DNA of 51,921 nucleotides from an uncultured Clostridia bacterium. Lineage in GTDB: Bacteria > Bacillota > Clostridia > Oscillospirales > Acutalibacteraceae. The translations under genes were made by a program, and so were the position numbers. The stretch lies in assembly GCA_947652665.1 (NCBI GenBank), contig CANTDZ010000003.1, forward strand, positions 1 through 51,921, given 5' to 3'. Shown here piece by piece: positions 17,030-26,132 of the stretch; position 1 is the first letter of the stretch, and each line of letters begins with the position of its first letter. The notes under the pieces were generated by a model, which saw only the letters and a program-made list of their open reading frames with translations, made no database searches and was not told where the DNA came from.

Positions 17030-17988
17030 GGATATGTCTGGCAGTGCTTTTGGGCTTCCTGTTGGATTTGCTGCTGGCCGACCCCCTCTGGATGCCCCAC
17101 CCGGTAGTATACATGGGCAAGGCCATCACGGGGCTGGAAAAGAGGCTGCGCAAAATCTTTCCCGTTTCGTCCAGGGGGGAATTTTGGGCCGGCGTGGTGC
17201 TGGCAGTTATTCTGCCGATGGCCAGCTTCGGGCTGTCCCTGTCCGCCATCTGCCTGCTGGATTTGCTGCATCCTGCCCTGGGCTTTGCCCTGGAGGTCAT
17301 GTGGTGCTGGCAGTGCCTGGCCGTAAAGGGCCTGGCGGTGGAAAGCAAGGCGGTCTGCCGCAAGCTCACCACGGGCACGCTGGAGGAAGCCCGGGTTCAA
17401 GTGGCGCGCATTGTGGGGCGGGACACGGCGGAGCTGACGGAAAAAGGCGTCATCAAAGCGGCGGTAGAGACCGTAGCTGAAAATTTTTCCGACGGCGTTG
17501 CGGCTCCCCTGTTCTACCTCCTGCTGGGAGGCGCGCCGCTGGGGCTGTGCTATAAAGCGGTCAACACGATGGACAGCATGGTCGGCTATAAGAACGACAA
17601 GTATTTGTACTTCGGCCGGGCAGCCGCCAAGCTGGACGATGCGGCCAATTATCTCCCCGCCCGGTTCTCGGCCTTTTTGCTGATGGCCGGGGCCCTGCTT
17701 ACCGGGCAGGACGCGAAAGCCGCCTATAAGACCTGGCGGCGGGACAAGAGAAAGCACGCAAGCCCTAATTCGGCCCAGACGGAATCGGCCATGGCTGGGG
17801 CGCTGGGAATCCAGTTGGCGGGGCCAGCCAGCTATTTTGGCAAGGTGGTGGACAAGCCCACCATCGGCGCCCCCCTCCGGGAGCCCGAGCCCAGCGATAT
17901 CCTCCGGGCCAACCGAATGCTCTACACGGCCAGCCTGCTGTGCCTGGTGCTGCTGGGCGGCTTGCGCTTCCTGTTGTTCCGGGGATGA
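17026..17988 (+). CDS. cbiB: Adenosylcobinamide-phosphate synthase
   Basis: 320 aa membrane protein from ATG 17026 after GGAGGGA, overlapping cobC by four bases. CbiB attaches (R)-1-amino-2-propanol (phosphate) to cobyric acid. Family motifs: DLLLADPLWMPHPVVYMG at the N-terminus, ARVQVARIVGRDT, VAETVAENFSDGV, NTMDSMVGYKN and the C-terminal NSAQTESAMAGALGIQL. CobD, which makes the aminopropanol phosphate, is not encoded in this window. Confidence 0.95.
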   Translation: MRICLAVLLGFLLDLLLADPLWMPHPVVYMGKAITGLEKRLRKIFPVSSRGEFWAGVVLAVILPMASFGLSLSAICLLDLLHPALGFALEVMWCWQCLAVKGLAVESKAVCRKLTTGTLEEARVQVARIVGRDTAELTEKGVIKAAVETVAENFSDGVAAPLFYLLLGGAPLGLCYKAVNTMDSMVGYKNDKYLYFGRAAAKLDDAANYLPARFSAFLLMAGALLTGQDAKAAYKTWRRDKRKHASPNSAQTESAMAGALGIQLAGPASYFGKVVDKPTIGAPLREPEPSDILRANRMLYTASLLCLVLLGGLRFLLFRG

Positions 17989-18001
17989 AAGGAGGATTTT
18001 T

Positions 18002-18508
18002 ATGGAAACAAATCTCTGCCACCTGTACTGGGGCGACGGCAAAGGCAAAACCACCGCCGCCATGGGCCTGGCCCTGCGCGCCCTGGGTCAGGGAATGCAG
18101 GTACACGTGGTGCAGTTTATGAAGGACGGCCGCAGCGGCGAGCTGGGCCCCTTGGAGCGGCTGGGGGCAAAAGTCTGGCGGGGGCGGCCGGGGACGAAGT
18201 TCCCCACGCAGATGACCGAGGAGGAGCGCCGGGATGTTCGCGCTTTCCAGACCCGCCAGCTGGAGGAAGCCCTCGCCGATCCCTGCGGCCTGCTCCTGCT
18301 GGACGAGGCCTGTGCCGCCCAGCGCTTCGGGCTGGTGGACGAAGGACTGCTGCAAAAGGCTGTCCTGCAGCGCGCTTACGAAGTGGTGCTCACCGGCCGG
18401 GGCCCCGCCCCGTGGATGATGGAAGCCGCCGACTACTCCACCGAAATGCGCTGTGAGAAGCATCCATACCAACAGGGCATAGCGGCTCGAAAGGGGGTGG
18501 AATTTTGA
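18002..18508 (+). CDS. cobO: Cob(I)yrinic acid a,c-diamide adenosyltransferase
   Basis: 168 aa from ATG 18002 (AAAGGAGG upstream). CobA/CobO/BtuR family: the P-loop GDGKGKTTAA is at residues ~11-20, then VQFMKDG, LLLLDEA (Walker B-like) and LTGRGPAPW, which is the conserved LTGR segment. It transfers the 5'-deoxyadenosyl group from ATP to the corrin cobalt. The gene overlaps cbiC. Confidence 0.93.
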   Translation: METNLCHLYWGDGKGKTTAAMGLALRALGQGMQVHVVQFMKDGRSGELGPLERLGAKVWRGRPGTKFPTQMTEEERRDVRAFQTRQLEEALADPCGLLLLDEACAAQRFGLVDEGLLQKAVLQRAYEVVLTGRGPAPWMMEAADYSTEMRCEKHPYQQGIAARKGVEF

Positions 18509-19173
18509 TCCAGCACAGCAAGCCGGGGGACATTGAGCGCGCCAGCATGGAAATCATCGCGGAGGAGCTTAAGCGCATGGGCGTAACGGTCCCGCCGGAG
18601 AACGAAGCGGTGGTCAAGCGCGTCCTGCACACCACGGCCGATTTCGACTTTGCCCACGCCCTGCGGTTCACCCCCGGGGTGGTGGAAAAGGGCGTAGAGG
18701 CCCTGCGTTCCGGGACTTGCATCGTCACCGACACGAACATGGCCCAGGCCGGGGTCAGCAAACCGGCCCTTGCAAAGCTGGGCGGCACCCTGCGCTGCTA
18801 CATGGCTGACGAGGAAACCGCCCGTCTGGCCCGGGAGCGGGGTGTCACCCGCGCGGCCATCTCCATGGAACAGGGGGCGCGGGAGCATCCCCAGGGCATC
18901 TTCGCGGTGGGGAACGCGCCCACAGCCCTGCTGCGGCTTACGGAGCTCATCCGGGACGGCCTGCGGCCCGCGCTGGTTATTGGCGTGCCGGTGGGATTCG
19001 TCAACGTGGTAGAGAGCAAGGAGCAGGTGTGGTCGGCGTGCCGGGAGTGCGGGGTGCCCGCCATTGTGGCCATGGGGCGCAAGGGCGGCAGCACGGTAGC
19101 CGCCGCCATCTGCAACGCGCTGCTGTACACGGCGGCAGGAACGCTGGACCCGGCGTCACGGGTCCTGTCATAA
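18505..19173 (+). CDS. cbiC: Cobalt-precorrin-8 methylmutase
   Basis: 222 aa with a TTG start overlapping the cobO stop; AAAGGGGG lies ~7 nt before it. CbiC moves the C-11 methyl to C-12, forming cobyrinate. Motifs seen: RASMEII, HTTADFDFA (with the catalytic histidine) and DTNMAQAG, then GNAPTALLRL and the C-terminal GRKGGSTVAAAICNALL. Last recognisable cobalamin gene of the cluster. Confidence 0.95.
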   Translation: MIQHSKPGDIERASMEIIAEELKRMGVTVPPENEAVVKRVLHTTADFDFAHALRFTPGVVEKGVEALRSGTCIVTDTNMAQAGVSKPALAKLGGTLRCYMADEETARLARERGVTRAAISMEQGAREHPQGIFAVGNAPTALLRLTELIRDGLRPALVIGVPVGFVNVVESKEQVWSACRECGVPAIVAMGRKGGSTVAAAICNALLYTAAGTLDPASRVLS

Positions 19174-19207
19174 TAAAGATTAAAAATCATGTAAAGGGGG
19201 AATTTTG

Positions 19208-19612
19208 ATGGAGCAGGCAGGAGAACTGCTGGCCGCTTTTTTAGACAGCGTGGTGGGCATCGCCATCCACTGCTTTGAGCTCATCGGGGTATTCATCATC
19301 ATCTGTGCCGGCGTGCGGGGCCTGGTGCAGTACGTCCGGCGGGACCAGTCGGTGCGTCTGCAGCTGGCCCAAGGCATGGCGCTGGGGCTGGAGTTCAAGC
19401 TGGGCAGCGAGATTTTGCGCACGGTTGTGGTGCGCGAGCTGTCCGAAGTGGCGCTGGTGGCCGCGATCATTGCGGTACGGGCGGCGCTGACCTTTTTGAT
19501 ACACTGGGAGATCAAGATCGAGGAAGGAGGACGCAGACGTGAGGAAGCGGATGATAAGTGCGCTGCTGGCCATCAGCCTGGTGATACTGGGCATCCCGGC
19601 CCGGGCGCTTGA
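19208..19612 (+). CDS. DUF1622 family membrane protein
   Basis: 134 aa from ATG 19208, with AAAGGGGG upstream; a TTG directly before it is the alternative. Two hydrophobic helices flank a basic loop: residues ~12-38 and ~72-98 (LSEVALVAAIIAVRAALTFLIHWEI), typical of the small DUF1622 family, whose role is unknown. The C-terminal ~25 residues (rich in Gly, Arg, Glu, Pro) lie wholly in the 74-nt overlap with the next gene and look like read-through rather than conserved protein, so an ancestral stop has probably been lost. Confidence 0.75.
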   Translation: MEQAGELLAAFLDSVVGIAIHCFELIGVFIIICAGVRGLVQYVRRDQSVRLQLAQGMALGLEFKLGSEILRTVVVRELSEVALVAAIIAVRAALTFLIHWEIKIEEGGRRREEADDKCAAGHQPGDTGHPGPGA

Positions 19613-20807
19613 GGAGGTCGGGCCGGAGTGGAACGTAAAGGTGCCCATCGAGGTGATACGCCAGCGCTGCGCAGGCGGCACGGAATACCTGGACAAATAC
19701 GGCGTGACGCGCAAAAGCCTGCTTAAGGAGCTGCAGTCCCACGAGCACGACGATTTTTACCTGGGCACCCCCTACGTTGGCGGCGATTGGCAGTCCCCCC
19801 GGGGCGACACTTCCTATAACGGCCGGATTGGCATGAACTGTGCCGGGTTTGTGGCGTGTGTGCTGCGGCGGTCGGGCATGGACGGCGATCAGGTGACGGC
19901 GGTCATGCAGCAGAGCCCCACGGCGCTGACCTGGGGCAGCGGGCTGGCGTACCCGTACCTTTCCGGGGCCAGCAATTATTTAAGCCTTATTGAATACGGC
20001 CATCTGACCGCCCATGTCTACGAGACAAAATGGGCCCTGCTGGCCGATGGCAAGGCGGAAAAGGGCGACCTGGTCATGCGCTTCTGGACAGACCAATTTT
20101 CCGCCTACGACGTGGACAACCATCTGATGGTTTACTGGGGCGACACGCCCTATGAGGACAAAGTCTGGCAAAGCGTGGTGACGGGCAACTCCATCGGGGC
20201 CATTGCGAATACCCCGGCCTCCGCCTTTGTGCTCATTAAGTTTGCGCCGGAGCCCCCCTTTGCAGGCTACAACGACGTGCACGAAGGGGACTGGTACGCC
20301 CCGGCGGTCCAGTTTGTAAAAGAGAACGGCTATATGCAGGGCACGCCCGGGGCCCTCTTTGAGCCCTTGGGCACCGTCACCCGGGCCCAGGCGGTGCAGG
20401 TGCTTTACAACCTGGCAGGCAGGCCGGAGCCGTCGGAGGAGCCCCTGCCCTTTACCGATGTGCCTTCGAACCACTGGGCGCTTCCGGCCATCCGCTGGGC
20501 ATACGAGGCGGAGGTGGCCGGCGGCGTGGACGGGGAGCACTTTGCCCCCGAAGACCCCCTCACCCGGGAGCAGGCGGCGCAGCTTTTCTGGGGCTTTGCC
20601 GGCAGCCCCCCGGCGGATGCCGGTTCTCTGTCTTCCTTTGGCGACTGCGCCCTGGCAAGCCCCTGGGCCCAGGAAGGCTTGGCGTGGGCCGTGGGCAGCG
20701 GCGTGATATCCGGCAGCGGGGGGCTCTTAAACCCCCAGGGCCCCTGCACCCGTGGGCAGCTGGCCCAGATCATCCAAAACTATGCGGAAAGGGGGCCCGC
20801 GCTATGA
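19539..20807 (+). CDS. Secreted NlpC/P60-like protein with three SLH domains
   Basis: 422 aa, GTG start with GGAAGGAGG upstream. Signal peptide (MRKRM, hydrophobic core, A-R-A). The N-terminal ~220 residues contain GMNCAGFVACVL, which looks like the cysteine of an NlpC/P60-type papain-like hydrolase, and a later D-N-H-L-M-V-Y-W-G-D segment that could supply the histidine. Residues ~240-422 hold three S-layer homology repeats (each with an F.D/W..P-A...-G-.-F-P-...TR.Q.A pattern), which anchor proteins to secondary cell-wall polymer. A surface peptidoglycan hydrolase is likely. It shares a transcription unit with DUF1622 and DUF2461. Confidence 0.8.
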   Translation: MRKRMISALLAISLVILGIPARALEEVGPEWNVKVPIEVIRQRCAGGTEYLDKYGVTRKSLLKELQSHEHDDFYLGTPYVGGDWQSPRGDTSYNGRIGMNCAGFVACVLRRSGMDGDQVTAVMQQSPTALTWGSGLAYPYLSGASNYLSLIEYGHLTAHVYETKWALLADGKAEKGDLVMRFWTDQFSAYDVDNHLMVYWGDTPYEDKVWQSVVTGNSIGAIANTPASAFVLIKFAPEPPFAGYNDVHEGDWYAPAVQFVKENGYMQGTPGALFEPLGTVTRAQAVQVLYNLAGRPEPSEEPLPFTDVPSNHWALPAIRWAYEAEVAGGVDGEHFAPEDPLTREQAAQLFWGFAGSPPADAGSLSSFGDCALASPWAQEGLAWAVGSGVISGSGGLLNPQGPCTRGQLAQIIQNYAERGPAL

Positions 20808-21475
20808 ACCAGCCTTTGACAAACGCCAGCATTGACTTCCTGTGGGAGCTGGCCCTTCACAACGAGCGCCCCTGGTTCCGCGACCACAAGGAGCAGTTCG
20901 AGCGCGTCCTGCACCAGCCCTTCAAGGAGCTGGCTGCCGGGACTCTGGAACTCATGGATAAGCGGTCGCCGGAGCATCGGTTTTCGGTGCACGTCTCGCG
21001 CATCTACCGGGACGCCCGGCGGCTCTATGGGCGGGGGCCCTACCAAGACCACCTGTGGTTCTCCCTGCAAAAGCAGGATGCCCAGTCCCGGGGCCCCATG
21101 CTGTGGTTTGAGCTGGGCCGTGAGGGCACGTCCCACGGGGTGGGGTTCTGGGACCGGACGGCGCGCCAAGCGGAAGTGTTCCGCAAAAGGCTGGACGCGG
21201 CCCCGCAGCATTTTGAAAGCCTGGTGCAGTCCCTGCCCGACTTGGAAAAGGGCCGGTTGTGGGGCGACGAGTACAAGCGCCCCAAAGGCGACCTGGGACC
21301 AGTGCTCAACCCCTGGTACAACCGGAAGCAGGCCAGCTTTGGCTACGACAATTACTTCGGCCCGGAGCTTTTCAGCCCGGAACTGCCCGTCCGGCTGGCC
21401 GATTCTTTTACGGGCCTTTTGCCGCTGTACGATTTTTTCCGGGAAATCTACGAAGAATCCCAGCGGGATGCGTAA
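20804..21475 (+). CDS. DUF2461 family protein
   Basis: 223 aa from ATG 20804 (ATGA overlap with the SLH gene), preceded by GAAAGGGGG. DUF2461 features: N-terminal F-L-W-E-L..HN.R.WF..HK..FE, central S-R-I-YRDARR......PY..H, and the C-terminal L-G..L-N-P-W-Y-N-R block. A cytoplasmic protein of about 220 residues whose biochemical function is not established. The context gives no further clue. Confidence 0.85.
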   Translation: MNQPLTNASIDFLWELALHNERPWFRDHKEQFERVLHQPFKELAAGTLELMDKRSPEHRFSVHVSRIYRDARRLYGRGPYQDHLWFSLQKQDAQSRGPMLWFELGREGTSHGVGFWDRTARQAEVFRKRLDAAPQHFESLVQSLPDLEKGRLWGDEYKRPKGDLGPVLNPWYNRKQASFGYDNYFGPELFSPELPVRLADSFTGLLPLYDFFREIYEESQRDA

Positions 21476-21498
21476 GGATTTTTAGGAGTTTTTGCGTA

Positions 21499-21527
21499 TT
21501 GCAGGCGGCAATGGGCTATGCTATAAT
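21499..21527 (+). promoter_or_regulatory. Promoter of the alpha-galactosidase gene
   Basis: TTGCAG (21499-21504), a 17-nt spacer and TATAAT (21522-21527). An extended -10 (TGCTATAAT) strengthens it. No clear terminator separates it from the preceding DUF2461 gene, so read-through is possible. No catabolite-repression cre site was recognised. Confidence 0.8.
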
Positions 21528-21563
21528 GTCCGCGACACTGGAAATTTGGAAAGGGGCGAGGAT

Positions 21564-23750
21564 ATGCCTATCTTTTATAACGAAAACACACGCATTTTCA
21601 AGCTGGATACGAAAAGCTCTACCTACGTGCTGCAAGTCAACGAGGGGGGCTACCTGATCCATTTATATTACGGAAGGAAGCTGCCCTCCACCCAGGGGGT
21701 CGAGAAGCTGTGGTTCCGGGGGAAATACGATTCCCTCAGCGCCCAGAACCCTTATGTGGACGACCCCTATTTTTCCCTGGACATTGTCCCGCTGGAATAC
21801 CCCTGCGCAGGCGCGGGGGATCTCCGGATCGCGGCGCTGCAGGTGCAGGGAGCCGCTGGCGACGCGGTTACCGACCTGCACTATGTGGGCCACCGCATTT
21901 CAGGCGGCAAGCCGGGGCTGCCAGGGCTGCCTGCCACCTTCGCCAAGGAGGGCGAGGCGGAGACCTTAGAGATCGAGCTGGAGGACAAGGTGACGGGCGT
22001 GCACGCGTTCGTGCTTTACACCGTCTTTGAGAATTACAGCGCCATGGCACGCAGCGTGCGGGTGGAGAACAAGGGCCAAAGCGCCGTCGATTTGGAACGC
22101 GTTTACAGCGCCTGCCTGGAGCTGCCGGGCATGGGCTTCGACTGCGTCCACCTGCACGGCCGCTGGGCCAAGGAGAACACGGTCACCCGGCACGCTTTGC
22201 AGTATGGGATGCAGGGCATCCAGTCCAAGCGGGGCATGACGGGGCCCAACCACAACCCGTTTATGGCGCTGGCGAAGAAGGACTGCACCGAGGAATCCGG
22301 CGAGGTGTACGGCCTGAACCTGGTCTACAGCGGCAACTTTGCCATCGATATGGAAGTGGACGACCGGGGCACCACCCGCGTGCTGGCTGGCATCAACCCG
22401 GCGGAGTTCCGCTGGCACCTGGAGCCGGGGGAGGCGTTTACCACGCCCGAGGCCGTGATGGTCTATTCGGACGCGGGCCTGGGCGAAATGAGCCGCACCT
22501 TCCACAAATTCTATATGGATCATTTGATGCGCAGCGAATGGACAAAGAAAAAGCGCCCCCTGCTCATCAACAGCTGGGAGGCCGCTTACTTCGACTTCGA
22601 CGACGAGAAGCTGGTGGAGTTCGCCAAAGCCGCCAAGGAGCTGGGCATCGAAATGCTGGTCATGGACGACGGCTGGTTCGGCGACCGCCACGACGACCTC
22701 CAGGCCCTGGGGGACTGGTACGTCAATGAGGAGAAGCTCAAAGGGGGGCTTGCGCACCTTATTGAGCGGGTCAATGCCTTGGGCGTGAAGTTCGGCATTT
22801 GGTATGAGCCGGAGATGATCAACCCTGACAGCGACCTTTACCGCGCCCACCCCGACTGGGCCGTGTGCGCGCCGGGCCGGGAGAAGTCCCTGTCCCGCTA
22901 CCAGTGCGTGCTGGACATGACCCGGCAGGACGTTCGGGATAACATCTTCCAGCAGATGTTTGACGTCATTTCCAAAAACAACATCGAGTACATTAAGTGG
23001 GACTGCAACCGCCACATCAGCGAGGCCTTCAGCGCCCAGCTGCCCCCTGAAAGGCAGGGCGAGTTCTTCCACCGCTACGTGCTGGGCGTGTATGACCTGA
23101 TGGACCGCATCACCACCGCCTTCCCGCACATCCTGCTGGAAAACTGTTCCTCCGGCGGCGGGCGGTTCGACGCGGGTATGCTCTACTACTCCCCGCAGAT
23201 TTGGGCCAGCGACAACACCGACCCCATCGAACGCCTGACCATCCAGTTCGGGGCCAGTATGTGCTACCCGGCGTCCAGCATGGGCGCCCACGTGTCGGCC
23301 TGCTCCCGCACGGACATCCACACCCGGGCGGCTGTGGCCATGTGGGGCACCTTCGGCTACGAGCTGGACCCCTATGAGATGACCGACGAAGAAAAGGAAG
23401 CCGTCAAGGCCCAGGTGGCCGACTACCACAAATACTACGACCTGACCCACTATGGCGACCTTTACCGCCTGACCGCCCCCACGGACGACCCCTTCCAGTG
23501 CGACTGGATGTTCGTGAGCCCGAATAAAGGGGAAGCCCTTTACACCCGCGTGATCATGCGTAAGCCCGACAAGCCCTATCAGGTGGCGCACCTGCGCGGC
23601 CTCGACCCCGACCGGCTTTACCGGGACGAGGAGACCGGCGAAGTATACTCCGGCGCGGTGCTTATGTACGGGGGGCTTGACCTGTCGGCCCGGACATGGG
23701 ACGAACAGAAGGACGGCGCCTGTGTTGTGAAGCATTTTATAGCCCAATAA
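21564..23750 (+). CDS. Alpha-galactosidase, GH36
   Basis: 728 aa from ATG 21564 (AAAGGGGCGAGG upstream). Clan D GH36: an N-terminal beta-sandwich domain, then the (beta/alpha)8 domain with LVMDDGWFG, FGIWYEPEMINPDSDL, the nucleophile in IKWDCNR (Asp480) and the acid/base in WASDNTD (Asp550). The 70-residue spacing and the length match the well-studied bacterial GH36 enzymes. It hydrolyses terminal alpha-galactosides such as raffinose or melibiose. No signal peptide, so it acts in the cytoplasm on imported oligosaccharides. Monocistronic with its own promoter and terminator. Confidence 0.94.
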   Translation: MPIFYNENTRIFKLDTKSSTYVLQVNEGGYLIHLYYGRKLPSTQGVEKLWFRGKYDSLSAQNPYVDDPYFSLDIVPLEYPCAGAGDLRIAALQVQGAAGDAVTDLHYVGHRISGGKPGLPGLPATFAKEGEAETLEIELEDKVTGVHAFVLYTVFENYSAMARSVRVENKGQSAVDLERVYSACLELPGMGFDCVHLHGRWAKENTVTRHALQYGMQGIQSKRGMTGPNHNPFMALAKKDCTEESGEVYGLNLVYSGNFAIDMEVDDRGTTRVLAGINPAEFRWHLEPGEAFTTPEAVMVYSDAGLGEMSRTFHKFYMDHLMRSEWTKKKRPLLINSWEAAYFDFDDEKLVEFAKAAKELGIEMLVMDDGWFGDRHDDLQALGDWYVNEEKLKGGLAHLIERVNALGVKFGIWYEPEMINPDSDLYRAHPDWAVCAPGREKSLSRYQCVLDMTRQDVRDNIFQQMFDVISKNNIEYIKWDCNRHISEAFSAQLPPERQGEFFHRYVLGVYDLMDRITTAFPHILLENCSSGGGRFDAGMLYYSPQIWASDNTDPIERLTIQFGASMCYPASSMGAHVSACSRTDIHTRAAVAMWGTFGYELDPYEMTDEEKEAVKAQVADYHKYYDLTHYGDLYRLTAPTDDPFQCDWMFVSPNKGEALYTRVIMRKPDKPYQVAHLRGLDPDRLYRDEETGEVYSGAVLMYGGLDLSARTWDEQKDGACVVKHFIAQ

Positions 23751-23761
23751 AAAACAAGAAA

Positions 23762-23798
23762 GAGGACGGTACACAGCGTACCGCCCTCGTTTGTTTTT
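23762..23798 (+). terminator. Bidirectional terminator between alpha-galactosidase and the amino-acid ABC operon
   Basis: The arms GAGGACGGTAC (23762-23772) and GTACCGCCCTC (23778-23788) pair with one mismatch around ACAGC. GTTTGTTTTT follows on the plus strand, and an A-rich stretch upstream gives a T-rich tail on the minus strand. Its plus-strand tail touches the stop codon of the convergent ATPase gene. Confidence 0.85.
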
Positions 23799-24519
23799 AC
23801 AGGACTTTGGATAGGAACTCCCGCAGCCGGGGATTTTGAGGACTGCCGAAGAAAGTCTCCGGGTCCGCCTGCTCGGCGATTTTGCCCTCGTCCATAAACA
23901 GCACCCGGGTCGCCACGGAGCGCGCAAACCCCATCTCATGGGTGACCACCACCATGGTCATGCCGTCGTCGGCCAGCTCCTTCATGATCTCCAGCACCTC
24001 GCCGACCATCTCCGGGTCCAGGGCCGAGGTAGGCTCGTCAAAGAGCATCACGTCCGGGTTCATGGCCAGGGCGCGGGCTATGGCGATGCGCTGCTGCTGT
24101 CCGCCGGAAAGCTGCTTGGGGTAAGCGTCGGCCTTGTCGGGCAGGCCTACCCGCTTCAGAAGCTCCAGGGCCTTTTCGCCGGCCTGGTCTTTGGTCATGA
24201 GCTTCAGCTTGACCGGGGCCAGCCGGATGTTCTCCAGCACCGACAGGTGGGGGAACAGATTGAACTGCTGGAACACCATGCCCATGCGGGTGCGCAGCTT
24301 GTTGATGTCGGTTTTGGGGTCGGTGATGTCCACGCCCTCAAAGGTGATGGTGCCGCCGGTGGGCTGCTCCAAAAGGTTCAGGCACCGCAGGAAGGTGGAT
24401 TTGCCCGAGCCCGAAGGCCCAATGACCGCCACCTTTTCGCCCTTCTCGATGTGCTCGTCGATACCGGCCAGCACCAGGTGGTCGCCGAAGGATTTCGTCA
24501 GGTTTTTAACGTTTATCAC
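23797..24519 (-). CDS. glnQ: Polar amino-acid ABC transporter ATP-binding protein
   Basis: 240 aa, GlnQ/HisP size. Walker [10 protein letters not shown] near residue 33, Q-loop region [11 protein letters not shown], signature LSGGQQQR, Walker [15 protein letters not shown] and the H-loop VTHEMGFAR are all intact. It powers import of a polar amino acid. It overlaps the permease gene by 14 nt and is last in the operon SBP-permease-ATPase. Confidence 0.92.
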   Translation of the reverse strand: MINVKNLTKSFGDHLVLAGIDEHIEKGEKVAVIGPSGSGKSTFLRCLNLLEQPTGGTITFEGVDITDPKTDINKLRTRMGMVFQQFNLFPHLSVLENIRLAPVKLKLMTKDQAGEKALELLKRVGLPDKADAYPKQLSGGQQQRIAIARALAMNPDVMLFDEPTSALDPEMVGEVLEIMKELADDGMTMVVVTHEMGFARSVATRVLFMDEGKIAEQADPETFFGSPQNPRLREFLSKVL

Positions 24520-25228
24520 TGGCGCGCAGCCTCCTTTCCAACAGGCCTAAGAGGGAACTGATAGCCAGCACCATGACCAGGTAGAGCACGGCAATGGCCA
24601 GGTAGGGCACGACGGGCGAATAGGTGCGGCTCTGCACGATCATAGCGCCCTTGGTCAGGTCGGTCAGGCCAATGAAGCCGCACACGGAGGTCTCCTTTAA
24701 GAGGGTGATAAGTTCGTTGACCAGCGCGGGCAATATGTTCTTGATGGCCTGGGGCACGACGATGTACTGCATGGTCTGGGCGTAGTTAAGGCCCAAAGAG
24801 CGCCCGGCCTCCGACTGGCCCTGGTCTACCGACATGATGCCCGACCGCACGATCTCAGCCACATAAGCTCCGGAGTTGATGCCGAAGGACAGGGCGGCCA
24901 CCAGCAGCATATAATCGCTGTCTACCCACTGGAACACGATGAACCACATAATCAGCAGCTGCACCGTAGAAGGCGTGCCGCGGATCACCGTAAGGTACAG
25001 CTTGCACAGCCAGTCCAGCACGCCCAGCACCACATGGCCCAGGCCCTTTTTGTTCCCCCGCTGGGAATCATGGGCCGACCGCACCACCGCCACCAGCACG
25101 CCGATGATGGTGCCCAATATTAGCGCCAGCACGGTGACTTCCAGCGTGGCCGCAATGCCGGAGGCGAAATACCGCCAGCGGTTGTCTTCAACAAATGTCT
25201 GCCAGAGCTGGTCTAAAAACCAGTCCAT
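24506..25228 (-). CDS. Polar amino-acid ABC transporter permease
   Basis: 240 aa, HisM/GlnP family with about five membrane helices. The R-G-T-P motif and the EAA loop ([23 protein letters not shown]) that contacts the ATPase are clear. A single permease gene is present, so a homodimer is expected. GGAGGGG lies before the start. Substrate not determinable from sequence alone. Confidence 0.9.
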   Translation of the reverse strand: MDWFLDQLWQTFVEDNRWRYFASGIAATLEVTVLALILGTIIGVLVAVVRSAHDSQRGNKKGLGHVVLGVLDWLCKLYLTVIRGTPSTVQLLIMWFIVFQWVDSDYMLLVAALSFGINSGAYVAEIVRSGIMSVDQGQSEAGRSLGLNYAQTMQYIVVPQAIKNILPALVNELITLLKETSVCGFIGLTDLTKGAMIVQSRTYSPVVPYLAIAVLYLVMVLAISSLLGLLERRLRASDKR

Positions 25229-25262
25229 ATTTTAACCCCTCCTCGCCCAGACGTCCGGGTCA

Positions 25263-26087
25263 TTACTCGGCGGTAATGTACTTGTCCACGATCTTCTGCA
25301 CGGTGCCGTCCTCAATGAGCTCGCCCAGGGCCTTGTCGACCTTCTCCAGCAGCTCCTCGTTGTCCTTGGCAATGCAGATGGCGTACTCCTCTTCGGCATA
25401 AGCGGTGTCCAAAATGACCAGGCCCTCGTTGGCGGCCACAAAAGCCTTGGCAGGCTCATTGTCGATAACAACGCAGTCCACCTTGCCGGAGAGCAGGGCC
25501 ATGACGGCGTCCGAACCCTTGTTATAACGGGTCACGTTCTCCTCACCAAAGCCGCCGTTTTCCGGAGTATCGGAGCAGTAAAGGTCGCCTGTGGTGCCCT
25601 GCTGCACGCCGATCTTCTTGCCCTCCAAATCGTCAATGGAAGCAATCTCGCTGCCCTCGGGCACGATAACGACCTGGATGCCAGTAGCGTAGCTCTGGGA
25701 GAAGTTCACGTTCTTCTTCCGGTCCTCGGTGACGGTCATGCCCGCCATGCCCATGTCAGCCTTGCCGGACTGGACGTTGGCGATGATGGCTTCGAAGTCC
25801 ACGTCGGAAATCTCAAAATCCATGCCCAGCTTGTCGGCAATGGCCTTGCCTACCTCGGCGTCAATGCCCACGATCTCGTCGCCCTCATAATACTCGTAGG
25901 GCTCAAAGAAGGCGTTGGTAGCCATGGTGAGGGTGTTGTCGCCGCTGTCCGCCGTAGAAGCGGTAGACTCCGTGGAAGCAGTAGAGGCCGTAGAGGCGGC
26001 AGAGCTTGTGTCCTCCTTGCCGCCGCAGGCAGCAAAAACGGTGGTCATCAGCAGCAGGGCTGCCAGTAACATTGCAATTTTCTTCAT
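25263..26087 (-). CDS. Polar amino-acid-binding lipoprotein (SBP family 3)
   Basis: 274 aa. Lipoprotein signal with lipobox VFAACGG, then a low-complexity Ser/Thr/Ala linker (about 30 residues) and the family 3 binding fold: EPYEY....IVGIDAEV.KAIA.KLG near the N-terminus, M-A-G-M-T-V-T-E-D-R, and GVQQGTTGD. Captures an amino acid at the cell surface. AGAAAGAAGATC-type RBS before ATG. First gene of the operon, 34 nt before the permease. Confidence 0.92.
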   Translation of the reverse strand: MKKIAMLLAALLLMTTVFAACGGKEDTSSAASTASTASTESTASTADSGDNTLTMATNAFFEPYEYYEGDEIVGIDAEVGKAIADKLGMDFEISDVDFEAIIANVQSGKADMGMAGMTVTEDRKKNVNFSQSYATGIQVVIVPEGSEIASIDDLEGKKIGVQQGTTGDLYCSDTPENGGFGEENVTRYNKGSDAVMALLSGKVDCVVIDNEPAKAFVAANEGLVILDTAYAEEEYAICIAKDNEELLEKVDKALGELIEDGTVQKIVDKYITAE

Positions 26088-26132
26088 GATCTTCTTTCTC
26101 CTTTTGTGAATTTTGATTTAGGTACAGGCCCT

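Noticed and set aside
21966-23939. A 657-codon open frame antisense to the alpha-galactosidase
   Set aside because: The GH36 gene has all catalytic motifs and its own promoter; the antisense frame has no RBS or recognisable domain.
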